A stretch of 64,000 nt of DNA from assembly GCF_030699305.1 (NCBI RefSeq), contig NZ_JAUYNB010000010.1, positions 248,001 through 312,000 on the forward strand. The letters are read 5' to 3'. The position numbers were made by a program, and so were the translations under genes. Of the stretch, positions 53,618 through 62,678 are shown in pieces. How positions within the stretch are numbered: the stretch's first letter is position 1; every line of letters begins with the position of its first letter. Source of the stretch: Novosphingobium sp. (lineage in GTDB: Bacteria; Pseudomonadota; Alphaproteobacteria; Sphingomonadales; Sphingomonadaceae). The notes beneath the pieces are model-generated. The model was not told the DNA's origin. It did no database searches and saw only the letters and a list, made by a program, of their open reading frames with translations.

Positions 53618-55402
53618 CTACAGGTCGTAGCGCAGCACCAGCAGGGTCGATAGCGTGACCACCATCAGGATCACCAGCGGCAGACCGGTTCTGACATAAT
53701 CCCTGAAGACATAGTCCCCTTCGGACATGATCATCATGTTGGTCTGGTAAGCGACCGGCGTGGCATAGCACAGATTGCACCCGAACAGCACGGCCAGCAC
53801 CAGCGGTTCGGCCGGCAGGCCAAGCGACTGGGCCAGACTGAACGCAATCGGCGTTCCGACGGCCGCTGCGGTGGCGTTCGAGGCGAAGTTGGTCAGCACG
53901 GTGACGAACAGCATCATCGCGGCCAGCACCCCGGCGGCGGGCAGGAACTGCAAGCCAATGGCCAGCAATTGCCCCAGCCACTCCGCCGCTCCGGTCACCA
54001 GCACCAGCTTGCCCAGCGCGATGCTGGCGGCGACCAGCACGATGACCTGGGCCGACAGCGCGCGGCCGACCCGTTCGAACTTGACGCAGCCGGTGACGAA
54101 CATCAGCACCGCGCCGGCCAGCGCCGAAATCGCGATGGGCATCAGGCCGATGCTGGCGACGCCGACCGATCCGGCCATGATCGCCAGCGCCAGCCCGGCC
54201 TTGCCACTGCGCGGCATTTCCCGCCCACCTTCCAGCACCAGCAACCCGTCGCGCGCGGCAAAGTCCTGCGCCGTATCGGCGGCAGCGATGACCAGCAGCA
54301 CGTCACCTTCGCGCAAGGGCGCTTCGGCGGTCCGGGCGCGCGCCTGGTGCAGAAACCCGCGCGCCTGGTGGATGCCCAGCACCGCCACGCCTTCCAGTCC
54401 GGCGCTTTGCAGGGTCAGGCCGATCAGCCGGGAATCGGGGGCGATGGTCATTTCCACCAGCGCCAGATCCTGCCGCGCCGCGTCTGCTTCCTGCCGCAGC
54501 CGGGCCAGCAGCCACGGCGGAGCCAGGGTAGCCCCCAGCTTGCGTGCGGCTTCGGTCAGCGCCTCTTGCGGGCCTGACAGGTTGATCCGGGTACCGGGTG
54601 CGATCCGGTCGGGCAAAGGTCCGTCGATCTGAACCCCGGCAGGCAGCATGGCGATGAACTGATCGGCAGTCTTGCCAAACGCCGGGGTTTCCTCGCCAAC
54701 CCGCAAAGTTGCGCAATAGTGGCGCAAGTCGGGATTGGCGGCGCGCGAATTGTCCGGCAGCAGGCGCGGCATGACCAGCCAGAGATAGGGCAGCGCCACC
54801 AGCGCTGCGGTCAACACGATCCCGGTGAAGTGGAACACGCCGATCGGCGCCATGCCCATGTCGGTGGCGATGGAGACGACCAGCAGGTTGGTCGACGTGC
54901 CGATCGTGGTCGCCATCCCGCCGATCAGGATGGCGGAATTGACCGGGATCAGTGTCTTGGAGGCGGGCATTCCGCCTTGGTTGGCCAACTGCGCCAGGAT
55001 CGGCAGCAACAGCACCAGCACCGGCGTATCGTTGATCATCATGCTGAGCGCCAGCGCCAGCATCAGCGTCACGAGCAGGCCGAGCTGCCGATTGAGCCGC
55101 CAGACCCGGTTGAGCGCGCGCGCCGCCGGCTCCAGCGCGCCGGTCACCACCAGCCCGCGCCCCAGGATCATCAGCGCGCAGATCGTGATCAGAGCGTGGT
55201 GCCCGAACCCCCCGAAGGCCAGCGCCAGCCCGTCATTCGGGGCGGTGCCGGGGAGCGGAAAGAAGTATAGCCCCAGCGCGATCACGCCGATGGTCAGCAG
55301 CGAAATGATCTCGACCCGCGCCTTGCCGCTGGCAAAGCCATAGAACATCGCACCGGCGAGGAGGATCGAGGCGAACCCGTGGAGCGATGGAAGGCCGATC
55401 AT
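53618..55402 (-). CDS. SLC13-family anion permease with TrkA-C domains
   Basis: 594 residues. N-terminal and C-terminal membrane halves (segments such as ISLLTIGVIALGLYFFPL and ALALSMMINDTPVLVLLLPILAQLA; the second half from about 395, LALAIMAGSVGVASIGLMPIAISALAGAVLM) surround a soluble middle (about 215-385) that contains two RCK_C/TrkA-C-like domains (IAPGTRINLSGPQEAL; DSRLIGLTLQSAGLEGVAVLGIHQARG). Conserved SNT-like ASKTLIPVNSAILIGGMATTIGTSTNLLV is present. Members carry sulfate, phosphate or dicarboxylates; the substrate is not fixed. Confidence 0.9.
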   Translation of the reverse strand: MIGLPSLHGFASILLAGAMFYGFASGKARVEIISLLTIGVIALGLYFFPLPGTAPNDGLALAFGGFGHHALITICALMILGRGLVVTGALEPAARALNRVWRLNRQLGLLVTLMLALALSMMINDTPVLVLLLPILAQLANQGGMPASKTLIPVNSAILIGGMATTIGTSTNLLVVSIATDMGMAPIGVFHFTGIVLTAALVALPYLWLVMPRLLPDNSRAANPDLRHYCATLRVGEETPAFGKTADQFIAMLPAGVQIDGPLPDRIAPGTRINLSGPQEALTEAARKLGATLAPPWLLARLRQEADAARQDLALVEMTIAPDSRLIGLTLQSAGLEGVAVLGIHQARGFLHQARARTAEAPLREGDVLLVIAAADTAQDFAARDGLLVLEGGREMPRSGKAGLALAIMAGSVGVASIGLMPIAISALAGAVLMFVTGCVKFERVGRALSAQVIVLVAASIALGKLVLVTGAAEWLGQLLAIGLQFLPAAGVLAAMMLFVTVLTNFASNATAAAVGTPIAFSLAQSLGLPAEPLVLAVLFGCNLCYATPVAYQTNMMIMSEGDYVFRDYVRTGLPLVILMVVTLSTLLVLRYDL

Positions 55403-55464
55403 CTGAACCGTTTAGCCCTTCGCCGCAGGGCAGGTCACCCCCCTTTGCGGCAGGGCGTGCCCGG

Positions 55465-56922
55465 TCAGGGGCATGGCAGCCCCAGCCACGCCGCCAGATT
55501 GCGGCGGTGTTTTTCCACGCCATCGGTCAGCAATGGGCGCAGATCGGGCTGGACGGAAAGGTGCAAACCCTGGGCTGAGCGGGTCAGCGCGGAACCAGCC
55601 AGCACGTGCGGCACGCACAGGCTGAACTTGCGGCACAGCCGGATCGCCAGTCCCCAGCCCACCGCCTGATGCAACAACTCCGGCGGTGCCAGCTGTTGCA
55701 GGACCGGCGGCAATTCGCTGGTTCCGGCATTGGCCAGCGCAGTTGCGGCCAACACCGCACGGTCCCCGGCCGATGCGCCGATCCAGCGTTTGTGCAAGGC
55801 CCAGTCCATCGCTTCGGTCACGCGGCGGTTCGGTTCCGCGCGAAAGCTGGCCAGCGCCAGCATGGTTGCAGCCAGCCGCAGCGGCTCATCCGGGTTCGGG
55901 CCGGACGCAGCAGCGGTCCACTCCGCCACTTTGGCCGCAAGCGCGGGCGGACTGCCGCGCGCTTCGCCGAACGCGGCGACCCCGGCCAGCAGCGGGTGTT
56001 CACGCAATTCCGCGCGGCTCAGCCCGCCCAACAGCACCCCTTCACGCAGCCCCCAGGACGAAAAGATGATCCGGGTCGGCGCGAGTTCCTCCAGCAGCAC
56101 TTCGAGCAGGGCCGCCGCATCGGGCAGCGCGGCCAGCCGCCCGGTCGGGATTCCGGCCGGACCCTTGACCAGTTTGCCCAGTTTCAGCGATTTGGCCAGT
56201 TCGGCAGCGGCGGCGGCGGTCAGTTCGTGGCCGTGCGGATCGTCCAGCGGCCAGCGCGCGCGCTGCATCGCGATCCGCGCCAGCGCCCGCCATGATCCGC
56301 CGACCAGATAAAGCGGTTGCGCCTGGCTGCCAGCCCATCCGGCGGTGGCCAGTTCGCGCCGTACGGCCGCGCCGAACGCTGCCGGGCCCGCTTCGCGCAG
56401 CGCGGTCAGGCGCAAGGTGCCAAGCGGCATGCTGGCGCCGTGTTCGCACCCGTCCGGGCTGATATGGATCAGCTCCAGACTGCCTCCGCCCAGATCGGCC
56501 ACCACCCCGTGCGCGCCGGGGAAAGCCGCCTGCACGCCGCTGGCGCTGGCGAGCGCTTCTTCCGGACCGCTCAGCAGGCGCGGCTTCAGTCCCAGCGCCC
56601 GGATGCGGTCCATCAGTTCGGGACCATTGCTGGCATCGCGCACCGCCGCCGTCGCCACGGCATCGACAGCCGTAATGCCTTGCAGCCGCAGCAGCGCGGC
56701 ATAGCGGGTCAGCGCGGCCAGCGCCTGCGCGGCGGCCTTGTCCGAAATGCGGCCGGTTTCCGCCATTCCCCGCCCCAGCCGGGCGGTGACCTTTTCATTG
56801 TGCAACACCACCGGCGCGCGCGGCGGTCCGCCGTAAATTACCAGCCGGACGGTGTTCGATCCGATGTCGATCACCGCACGCGGGGCAGCGGCGGCGGCAG
56901 ACCGATCGGGCGAGGGGGGCAT
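55465..56922 (-). CDS. ppx: Ppx/GppA-family phosphatase (exopolyphosphatase)
   Basis: 485 residues from ATG 56922 (GGAG 9 bases upstream). The N-terminal actin-like fold has AVIDIGSNTVRLVIYGG (about 16-32, first phosphate loop) and VVADLGGGSLELIHI (about 140-154, second loop). The second domain with IIFSSWGLREGVLLGGL (about 290) is followed by a C-terminal HD-like helical extension. It degrades polyphosphate or pppGpp. It is divergent from the response regulator at 57133 with a 210-bp gap. Confidence 0.92.
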   Translation of the reverse strand: MPPSPDRSAAAAAPRAVIDIGSNTVRLVIYGGPPRAPVVLHNEKVTARLGRGMAETGRISDKAAAQALAALTRYAALLRLQGITAVDAVATAAVRDASNGPELMDRIRALGLKPRLLSGPEEALASASGVQAAFPGAHGVVADLGGGSLELIHISPDGCEHGASMPLGTLRLTALREAGPAAFGAAVRRELATAGWAGSQAQPLYLVGGSWRALARIAMQRARWPLDDPHGHELTAAAAAELAKSLKLGKLVKGPAGIPTGRLAALPDAAALLEVLLEELAPTRIIFSSWGLREGVLLGGLSRAELREHPLLAGVAAFGEARGSPPALAAKVAEWTAAASGPNPDEPLRLAATMLALASFRAEPNRRVTEAMDWALHKRWIGASAGDRAVLAATALANAGTSELPPVLQQLAPPELLHQAVGWGLAIRLCRKFSLCVPHVLAGSALTRSAQGLHLSVQPDLRPLLTDGVEKHRRNLAAWLGLPCP

Positions 56923-57132
56923 CGGGATACTCCTGCAACAACAACCGGCTGGTCGCACGGCACTCCTTGGGGGCGTTGTGGCGGCGGCGCAAGCACGGGT
57001 TGATCCGTGCGCTGACACGAAACCGTCATGCACACGACACATCGCATTGGCACAGGCCGATGGCGTGCCAGGTTCACGCTCCAGGTTCGTCCCGGGGTGC
57101 AACTGCCGCGCGGATCAACAGGGTTGGGGCCA

Positions 57133-57807
57133 ATGCAGCATATCGACATCATCCTGACGCGCGAACCGGACGATGGGCTGGCCCCGTATACCCATGACCA
57201 GCTGTCGGTGACGTTCCATCTGTTCGGCCGGACGAGTGACCTGCCCCTGCTGGAAGGCGCAGTGTGGGTGTTTGTCGACTGGGTGCTGCCGAAGATTTCC
57301 GGGCTGGAAATGTGCCGCCAGCTGCGCTGCGATCCGCTGACGGCCAAGGCCCGGATCACGATGGTGCTGGATCAGGACGATCTGGATGCGCGCCGCCGGG
57401 CGTTGCGCGCTGGTGCGGACGATTACCTGATCGGCTTCCCCACCCGGCGGGTGTTGCTGGACCGGGCGCTGTCCAGTCTGGGCAGCATCGGTGAACTGTC
57501 CCGGCGGCAGTCGATCAGCCTGGGCGAACTGACCATCGAGCTGACCGCGTTTCAGGCCCGCTGGCAGGGCCAGCCGATCCGGCTGATGCCCAACGAACTG
57601 CGGCTGCTGCGCTTTCTGGTTGAGCATCCGGGACGGGTGTTCACCCGCCAGCAGCTGATCCAGGCGCTGGGCAAGCATGATTCGCCGATTGATGAACGCA
57701 CGGTCGATGTCTGGGTTGGTCGCCTGCGCCGCGCGCTGGTGACGCACGGGGTCGCCCATGAACTGCGCACGGTGCGCTCGCTCGGCTACGTGCTCGATCC
57801 GGCGTGA
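57133..57807 (+). CDS. PhoB-type response regulator with degenerate receiver domain
   Basis: 224 residues. A receiver-like N-terminus (about 1-120) has the phospho-acceptor Asp at residue 49 (VFVDWVLPKISG), but the conserved Thr/Ser is replaced (Leu 79 in MVLDQDD) and the conserved Lys of the KPF loop is replaced by Gly (DDYLIGFP, residues 96-103). The C-terminal winged helix (about 130-224; FQARWQGQPIRLMPNELRLLRFLVEHPGRVFTRQQLIQALG) is of OmpR/PhoB type. No kinase gene is adjacent. ATG 57133 is chosen; the frame opens upstream without homology. Confidence 0.85.
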   Translation: MQHIDIILTREPDDGLAPYTHDQLSVTFHLFGRTSDLPLLEGAVWVFVDWVLPKISGLEMCRQLRCDPLTAKARITMVLDQDDLDARRRALRAGADDYLIGFPTRRVLLDRALSSLGSIGELSRRQSISLGELTIELTAFQARWQGQPIRLMPNELRLLRFLVEHPGRVFTRQQLIQALGKHDSPIDERTVDVWVGRLRRALVTHGVAHELRTVRSLGYVLDPA

Positions 57808-57860
57808 TGGCTTGAGCCGCAGTTCGCGGAAGAGCGAACTGCGGGAGCGGGCCGGCCCCT

Positions 57861-57924
57861 GAACTCTCCGAAACGGCAGGTTCGGATAAATCGAACTCTC
57901 CGAAACGGCAGGTTCGGATAAATC
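57861..57924 (+). repeat. Exact 32-bp tandem duplication
   Basis: gaactctccgaaacggcagg... (32 bases) occurs twice back-to-back, at 57861-57892 and 57893-57924, without a mismatch. It lies after the response regulator stop and before the receptor terminator. Confidence 0.93.
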
Positions 57925-57927
57925 ACA

Positions 57928-57963
57928 CAAAAAATGGCCCGCTCCCACTGTGGGAACGGGCCG
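57928..57963 (-). terminator. Terminator of the TonB-dependent receptor gene
   Basis: The stem ggcccgctccca / tgggaacgggcc has one mismatch and a ctg loop. Read leftward it is followed by TTTTTT (57931-57936). It lies about 50 bases after the receptor stop codon at 58013. Confidence 0.85.
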
Positions 57964-58012
57964 TGGAGGTGGTTGCCGGAGGACGGCCAGGCCGCCCTCC
58001 GCGCAGGGATCT

Positions 58013-60682
58013 TCAGAACTTCAATGAGGCCGAGAGCGAGAAGCTGCGCCCGACGTTGTAGGTGTTGATTTCCACCCGGTTGCCGCCGAGTTCCTGGAAC
58101 TCTTCATGGCGACGGCCGGTGATGTTGCGGGCTTCGAACTTCAGGTCGACTTCCTGTCCGGCCAGCTTGATCCCCTGACGCGCGACGAAATCGAGCCGGA
58201 TGCCGGGCCGTTCAACGATGTCCGGCATCCCGCCGCCGCCGCGGCTGACCACGCGGGTGCTGGCATAGGACAGCAGGAAGGTCTGCTGTGACAGCCGGTC
58301 GGTATCTTCAAAGCCGACCTGCAGGTTGGCGATGTGGTCCGACTGGCCGGTCATCGGCGTGCCATCGACGAAGTAGTTGGTGGCCGGCTGAACCGAAATA
58401 CGGCCCAGGAAAACCGCCGCCGTATCGGTCGCATTCACCCCGATTTTCGATTTGGTGTACGTATAATTGGCCACGGTAATGAGGCGGCGGCTGGTCAGCA
58501 GTCCGCCCATTTCCGACAGGTCGATATACTTGGTGACTTCGATTTCCGCGCCATACAAGGTTGAGCGCGGCGCATTGGCATAGCTGGTTTCCAGCGAGTT
58601 GCCGGTGAAGCTGGTATACGCCTCGATCGGCTTGTCGATCTTCTTGTAGAAACCGGCCACGGCGAACCGCTGTTCCGGGGCAAAATACCATTCGAACCGG
58701 GCTTCGGCGTTGGTCAGCTTGCTGTCATTCAGCAGTGGGTTACCGCGATAGAGCCGGTCTGATTCCGGATCGTAATACTGCTGGAACATCATCTCGCGGA
58801 ACTGCGGACGGGCGATCGTCTGCGATCCGTTGACGCGGAACTGCATCTTCGGGGCAAATTCCCACGTCACGGTGGCCGACGGCAGCCAGTGCTCGTTGTT
58901 GAGCAGGGTCGATGCACCGGAGTTCGACGGCACAATGAACTTCTGCAACGGGCTGACCGACTGGCGCGCGGTTTCATAGCGCACACCCAGATCGATGCTC
59001 AGGCCGTCGATCGGCTCGTAATTCACCTTGCCATACGCGCCGTGGATGCGCAGCCCGGCGGCGAAGGCCGGATCGCTCTGCGTGGTTTCGACCAGGTTGA
59101 TCTTGTAAAAGTCGATGATCCCCGGCGCGAGCAGCAGGTCGGGACGCAGCATCGCCACGCCCGCACTTTCCTGGCTGAGGTTGAAATCACCCGGCGCGAT
59201 GAACTGGAATTCGCGGCGGCTGGAGGTCCGCTGGGTGTCGGTAAACGCATAACCGACGCTGGCGGTCAGCCGCGGGGTCAGCAAATAGCTGACGTCGATC
59301 CCGCCATACCACAGATTCTCGTTCAGATCGGAGAACGACACAGCGGCGCTGCCGGTCTGGCCGTTGTTCAGCCGGTTGATGTAATACTGCCCGAAAATGT
59401 CGTTCGCGGAATTGGTGCGGACATACCCGATCGAGGTTTCATACGGGGCTTCGCGCTGCGAATTGGCATAAGTGCCGCGCAAGTCGACGTTCAGGTCGCC
59501 AAACCGCAATTCGCCGACGAACTGGCTGTCGAGCAACTGGCGTTCGAACCAGGCGGTATCCTGATTCATCCGCGAGTAACCGGTCTGGATATCGGTCCCG
59601 GCGGTCAGGCGGCCCTGCTTGATGGTGTCGCGGATATAGAGGTTGGTCAGGCGCAGCTTGTGGCGTCCGATTTCCAGCCCCACCCCGAGCAGGGCGTTGG
59701 CAACCATGCGGTTGTCGGTCACGACCCGGCGGGCATCGGATTCCAGTTCCGACAGATCCTGCGTAGAGGCGCGCTGCTGGATGCTGTCGCGCGTGGTCCA
59801 CTTGTTGCTGAACCCGGCGGTGGCAATCAGACCCAGCGTGGCATCATCGCCGATTTCGACTGCGGTGCCGCCGCTCAGCGAGAGCGAATAATTGACCGGC
59901 AGGTTCTCGGTCTTTTGCAGCGTGGCGCGGCTGAACCGCACCAGCTGACCGGCGATTTCCTGGCGATTGATCGTCGGATCATCGATCGCCAGGCCGCTGT
60001 TGAAGAACGCGTTGAGCGCGGGCGGCGTATCGCGGCTGCCGTTGTCAAAGCCGGTCCAGTCGCTTTTCGCGCCAAAATAGGTGTAGCCGAAGTGGCCGGT
60101 GGTTTCGGTATCACCGCTGATCCCGGAGCTGATCGTCAGGAAGCTTTCCTTCGGAACCGCAGTGGTGGTCAGGTTGATCACGCCGCCGCCGAATTCACCG
60201 GGGAAGTTGGCCGAATAGCTCTTCTGGACCAGCGACGATGCGACCACGTTGGTCGGGAAAACATCCAGCGGAATGACCCGGCGCAGCGGTTCGGGGCTGG
60301 GGAGCGGCGAACCGTTGAGCAGCGCCAGCGAATAGCGATCGCCCAGACCGCGCACGTAAACGAACCCGCTGCCGACGACGCTCAGGCCGGTCACGCGGCC
60401 CAGCGCGCCTGCAATGTTGCCTTCACCCGTGCGGGCGATTTCAGCCGATGACAGCACCGAGACGACCTGATCGGCCGAGCGCGTGATGTTGCGATCGCGC
60501 GCGCCGGTGACCACGATTTCGCCGGGCAGCGAGATATCGATCTGCTCTTCTTCCACCGGTGCTTCGGTGGCCGGTGACGGTTCTTCCACCGGGGGCGCGG
60601 GCTGATCAGACGTCTGAGCCAGCGCAGGGGTGGCCAGGGCGGTCGAAAGCAGCAGCAGGGATGCAAGCCGCGGCGTGTTCAT
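58013..60682 (-). CDS. TonB-dependent outer-membrane receptor
   Basis: 889 residues with a signal peptide (RLASLLLLSTALATPALAQ), a Pro/Glu-rich linker (about 20-55) and then the TonB-box-like EIVVTGARDRN (about 55-65). The plug follows (about 70-195), with ALGRVTGLSVVGSGFVYVRGLGDRYSLALLNGSPLPSPEPLRRVIPLDVFPTN, then a beta-barrel to the C-terminal aromatic SLSASLKF. The plug pattern with RGLGDRY and the ligand-poor linker is that of receptors paired with a surface beta-helix lipoprotein. It is second in a unit after that lipoprotein gene. ATG 60682 with GGGGG upstream is preferred over 60697. Confidence 0.93.
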   Translation of the reverse strand: MNTPRLASLLLLSTALATPALAQTSDQPAPPVEEPSPATEAPVEEEQIDISLPGEIVVTGARDRNITRSADQVVSVLSSAEIARTGEGNIAGALGRVTGLSVVGSGFVYVRGLGDRYSLALLNGSPLPSPEPLRRVIPLDVFPTNVVASSLVQKSYSANFPGEFGGGVINLTTTAVPKESFLTISSGISGDTETTGHFGYTYFGAKSDWTGFDNGSRDTPPALNAFFNSGLAIDDPTINRQEIAGQLVRFSRATLQKTENLPVNYSLSLSGGTAVEIGDDATLGLIATAGFSNKWTTRDSIQQRASTQDLSELESDARRVVTDNRMVANALLGVGLEIGRHKLRLTNLYIRDTIKQGRLTAGTDIQTGYSRMNQDTAWFERQLLDSQFVGELRFGDLNVDLRGTYANSQREAPYETSIGYVRTNSANDIFGQYYINRLNNGQTGSAAVSFSDLNENLWYGGIDVSYLLTPRLTASVGYAFTDTQRTSSRREFQFIAPGDFNLSQESAGVAMLRPDLLLAPGIIDFYKINLVETTQSDPAFAAGLRIHGAYGKVNYEPIDGLSIDLGVRYETARQSVSPLQKFIVPSNSGASTLLNNEHWLPSATVTWEFAPKMQFRVNGSQTIARPQFREMMFQQYYDPESDRLYRGNPLLNDSKLTNAEARFEWYFAPEQRFAVAGFYKKIDKPIEAYTSFTGNSLETSYANAPRSTLYGAEIEVTKYIDLSEMGGLLTSRRLITVANYTYTKSKIGVNATDTAAVFLGRISVQPATNYFVDGTPMTGQSDHIANLQVGFEDTDRLSQQTFLLSYASTRVVSRGGGGMPDIVERPGIRLDFVARQGIKLAGQEVDLKFEARNITGRRHEEFQELGGNRVEINTYNVGRSFSLSASLKF

Positions 60683-60728
60683 CGTGTTATCCCCCAAGGA
60701 AAACGGGTCATGAAATCAGGTGTGCAAA

Positions 60729-60757
60729 GGGGGGCAGCCGGGTATCGGCCGCCCCCC
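60729..60757 (-). promoter_or_regulatory. Intercistronic hairpin between lipoprotein and receptor genes
   Basis: The arms ggggggcagccg and cggccgcccccc form a 12-bp stem with one mismatch and a five-base loop. Only three T residues follow in the leftward direction, so it is a weak terminator or an mRNA-stabilising hairpin that may set different levels for the two genes. Confidence 0.55.
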
Positions 60758-60778
60758 GTCACGGTTTCAGGCGGCCGA

Positions 60779-62386
60779 TCAGTTGGTCGGCAGCGAGGTG
60801 CACAGGCCGGTGTTGCCGCTGCCGAACGAGGCGGCGGTCGAGTTGCAGGTCCAGCCCTGATACCAGGTGTCGGCGCTGTCCTTGACCGCACCGATGTAGT
60901 TGGTGGTGGTGAAGAACCCGGCCGGGGTGAGCGTGATCCCGTTGAAGGTCACGCCGTTCAGCGTGGCGGCATCGAACGCGGTGACCGCGTTTTCGTTCGC
61001 ACCGTTGATGAACACGCTGGCCAGCGTCGGCGTGAAGCCGTCGTTGTTGTTGTTGCTGCCGGTGCCGAACAGCGCCGCCACCTGATCAACGGTGAGGCCC
61101 GAACCGACATACTTGGTCGCGCCGCACTGCATCACGACCGAACGGAAGCGCGGAGCGCCGAATTCGTCGATGGTCGCATCCTGCGTGGCGGAAGCGGTCT
61201 GGGTCCGGCTGACGCGCAGGCACGGATAGTTCGGGGAAGAAACGACGCCGTTGACCATGGTATAGTCGGTGCCGCCGCGCAGCAGCATCGCGGCGCTGGT
61301 ATCGCCGGTGTTGTTGCGGTGGATGAAGGTGAAGTTGGCCAGATTCACGTTCTGGCGCGGGGTCTGCCCGTCCAGCGCGTTGTCCGAATCGGCTTCGATC
61401 ATGCCGTTGCCGATGCCCTGGCGCTGTACGCCGATGACGTACTGGAAGTTACCCTTCAGGCCGGTGTCGGTATCCAGGTAATCGTCTTCCGCGCCCACCA
61501 GCACCAGGTGCTTCATGTTGACCCGGCCGCCGAACAGTTCGATCGCATCGTCAGAGCTGTTCACGCTCTGGATGTGATCCAGCACCGTGGCCGAACCGAC
61601 GCCCTGCAGGGTCAGCGATTGCAGTTCGGAGTTGCCCGACAGGACATAGCCCGAATAGCGGATCTGGACATAGCTCATCCGGCCCGAATTGTCGTTGGCG
61701 GTTGCGCCGCCATAGACCGCCGGATCGGTCGCGCCTTCGGTCTGGCGTTCGCAGGCGGTGGTGCCCGGCGTCGCGCCCGAAGCGGAACAGTCGGTGATCG
61801 GCGCACGGCCCGAAAGCACGACACCGCCCCACTGGCCCGACGAATTGTCGGTGTTGAGGCCCAGCACGTTGTCGCGGCTGGTGAAGATGATCGGGGCAGC
61901 GGCAGTGCCGACAGCGCTGATCTTGTTGCCGCGATTGACGTGCAGCCACGAAACGCCGGTGCCGCCATAGATGATCACGCCCGGTTCGATGGTCAGCGTG
62001 ACGTTGCTGTCAGCGGCCGAAGCGGTCGGCCCGCCATCGGTGCCGACATCGACGCGGCCCGGCATCTGGTAAAGCAGGCCCGGCAGCTTGGTGAGGGTGA
62101 TCGACCGGTTGACCCGCGCAGGCAGGCTGCACACGCGCCAGGTTCCGGTCGGGCCGGTGATCGTGCCGGCATCGGTCAGGCCCTGCGGGTCGGCGATGGT
62201 CGGGCAGCCGGACGCGGGCGTCACGGTGCCGCCGGTTGGCGTCGGGGTGGGCGTGGGGGTCGGCGTGGGAGCCGGGGTGATGATGACGTTGCCGCCAGTG
62301 CCGGGCGAAGCGATGTCGCTCGGACCGCAACCAGCGAGCGCCACTGCGCTACAGCCGACCAGGAACAAGCCTTGGATGTTCTTCAC
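60779..62386 (-). CDS. Beta-helix lipoprotein partner of the TonB-dependent receptor
   Basis: 535 residues from GTG 62386 with AAGGGGA upstream. The lipobox is LAGC (cysteine at residue 20). A Pro/Thr repeat (PTPTPTPTPTPT) follows the lipid anchor, then a large repetitive domain rich in Asn, Gly, Ser and Thr (TLTIEPGVIIYGGTGVSWLHVNRGNKISA; GVVLSGRAPITDC; MKHLVLVGAEDDYLDTDTGLKGNFQYVIGVQRQGIGNGMIEADSDNALDG), in the style of a parallel beta-helix. It is the first gene of a two-gene unit with the receptor and is probably exposed on the cell surface to capture its ligand. The ligand is unknown. Confidence 0.85.
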   Translation of the reverse strand: MKNIQGLFLVGCSAVALAGCGPSDIASPGTGGNVIITPAPTPTPTPTPTPTGGTVTPASGCPTIADPQGLTDAGTITGPTGTWRVCSLPARVNRSITLTKLPGLLYQMPGRVDVGTDGGPTASAADSNVTLTIEPGVIIYGGTGVSWLHVNRGNKISAVGTAAAPIIFTSRDNVLGLNTDNSSGQWGGVVLSGRAPITDCSASGATPGTTACERQTEGATDPAVYGGATANDNSGRMSYVQIRYSGYVLSGNSELQSLTLQGVGSATVLDHIQSVNSSDDAIELFGGRVNMKHLVLVGAEDDYLDTDTGLKGNFQYVIGVQRQGIGNGMIEADSDNALDGQTPRQNVNLANFTFIHRNNTGDTSAAMLLRGGTDYTMVNGVVSSPNYPCLRVSRTQTASATQDATIDEFGAPRFRSVVMQCGATKYVGSGLTVDQVAALFGTGSNNNNDGFTPTLASVFINGANENAVTAFDAATLNGVTFNGITLTPAGFFTTTNYIGAVKDSADTWYQGWTCNSTAASFGSGNTGLCTSLPTN

Positions 62387-62678
62387 GATAGGTCCCCTTG
62401 GGTAAATTCGAGCGACGCGACCGAGTGTGCCGTCGCGACTCGCCAACTAGGGAACCGAGGTGACAGTTTGTTTGCGATTTCTTGACGAAGAATCTATCAA
62501 ACGTGCGACGGAAACGTGACACGCCGTCACACTTCTGCAATTCGAATCAGCCGGTTGCCTGATCCGAACTGCCGAAATCCGGTTTATTGCGCTTTTATGA
62601 CAATTGCGGATTTTTTTTGCACCGCTGCCGGGTTGCCCATACCTTCGCTTCAACAACGTAAAAAAGTGGAGAGATGTC
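62387..62678. other. 292-bp divergent promoter region (lipoprotein and TPR genes)
   Basis: A short inverted element gtgac-acgcc-gtcac lies at 62516-62530, and the middle of the gap (62530-62620) is AT-richer than its neighbours. The lipoprotein/receptor promoter must lie here. I see no convincing Fur box, terminator or RNA gene. Confidence 0.45.

Noticed and set aside
62461-62530. Pho-box-like direct repeats upstream of the lipoprotein gene
   Set aside because: The half-sites match the consensus at only four or five of seven positions, and the spacing is not consistent; noted only as an inverted gtgac/gtcac element.
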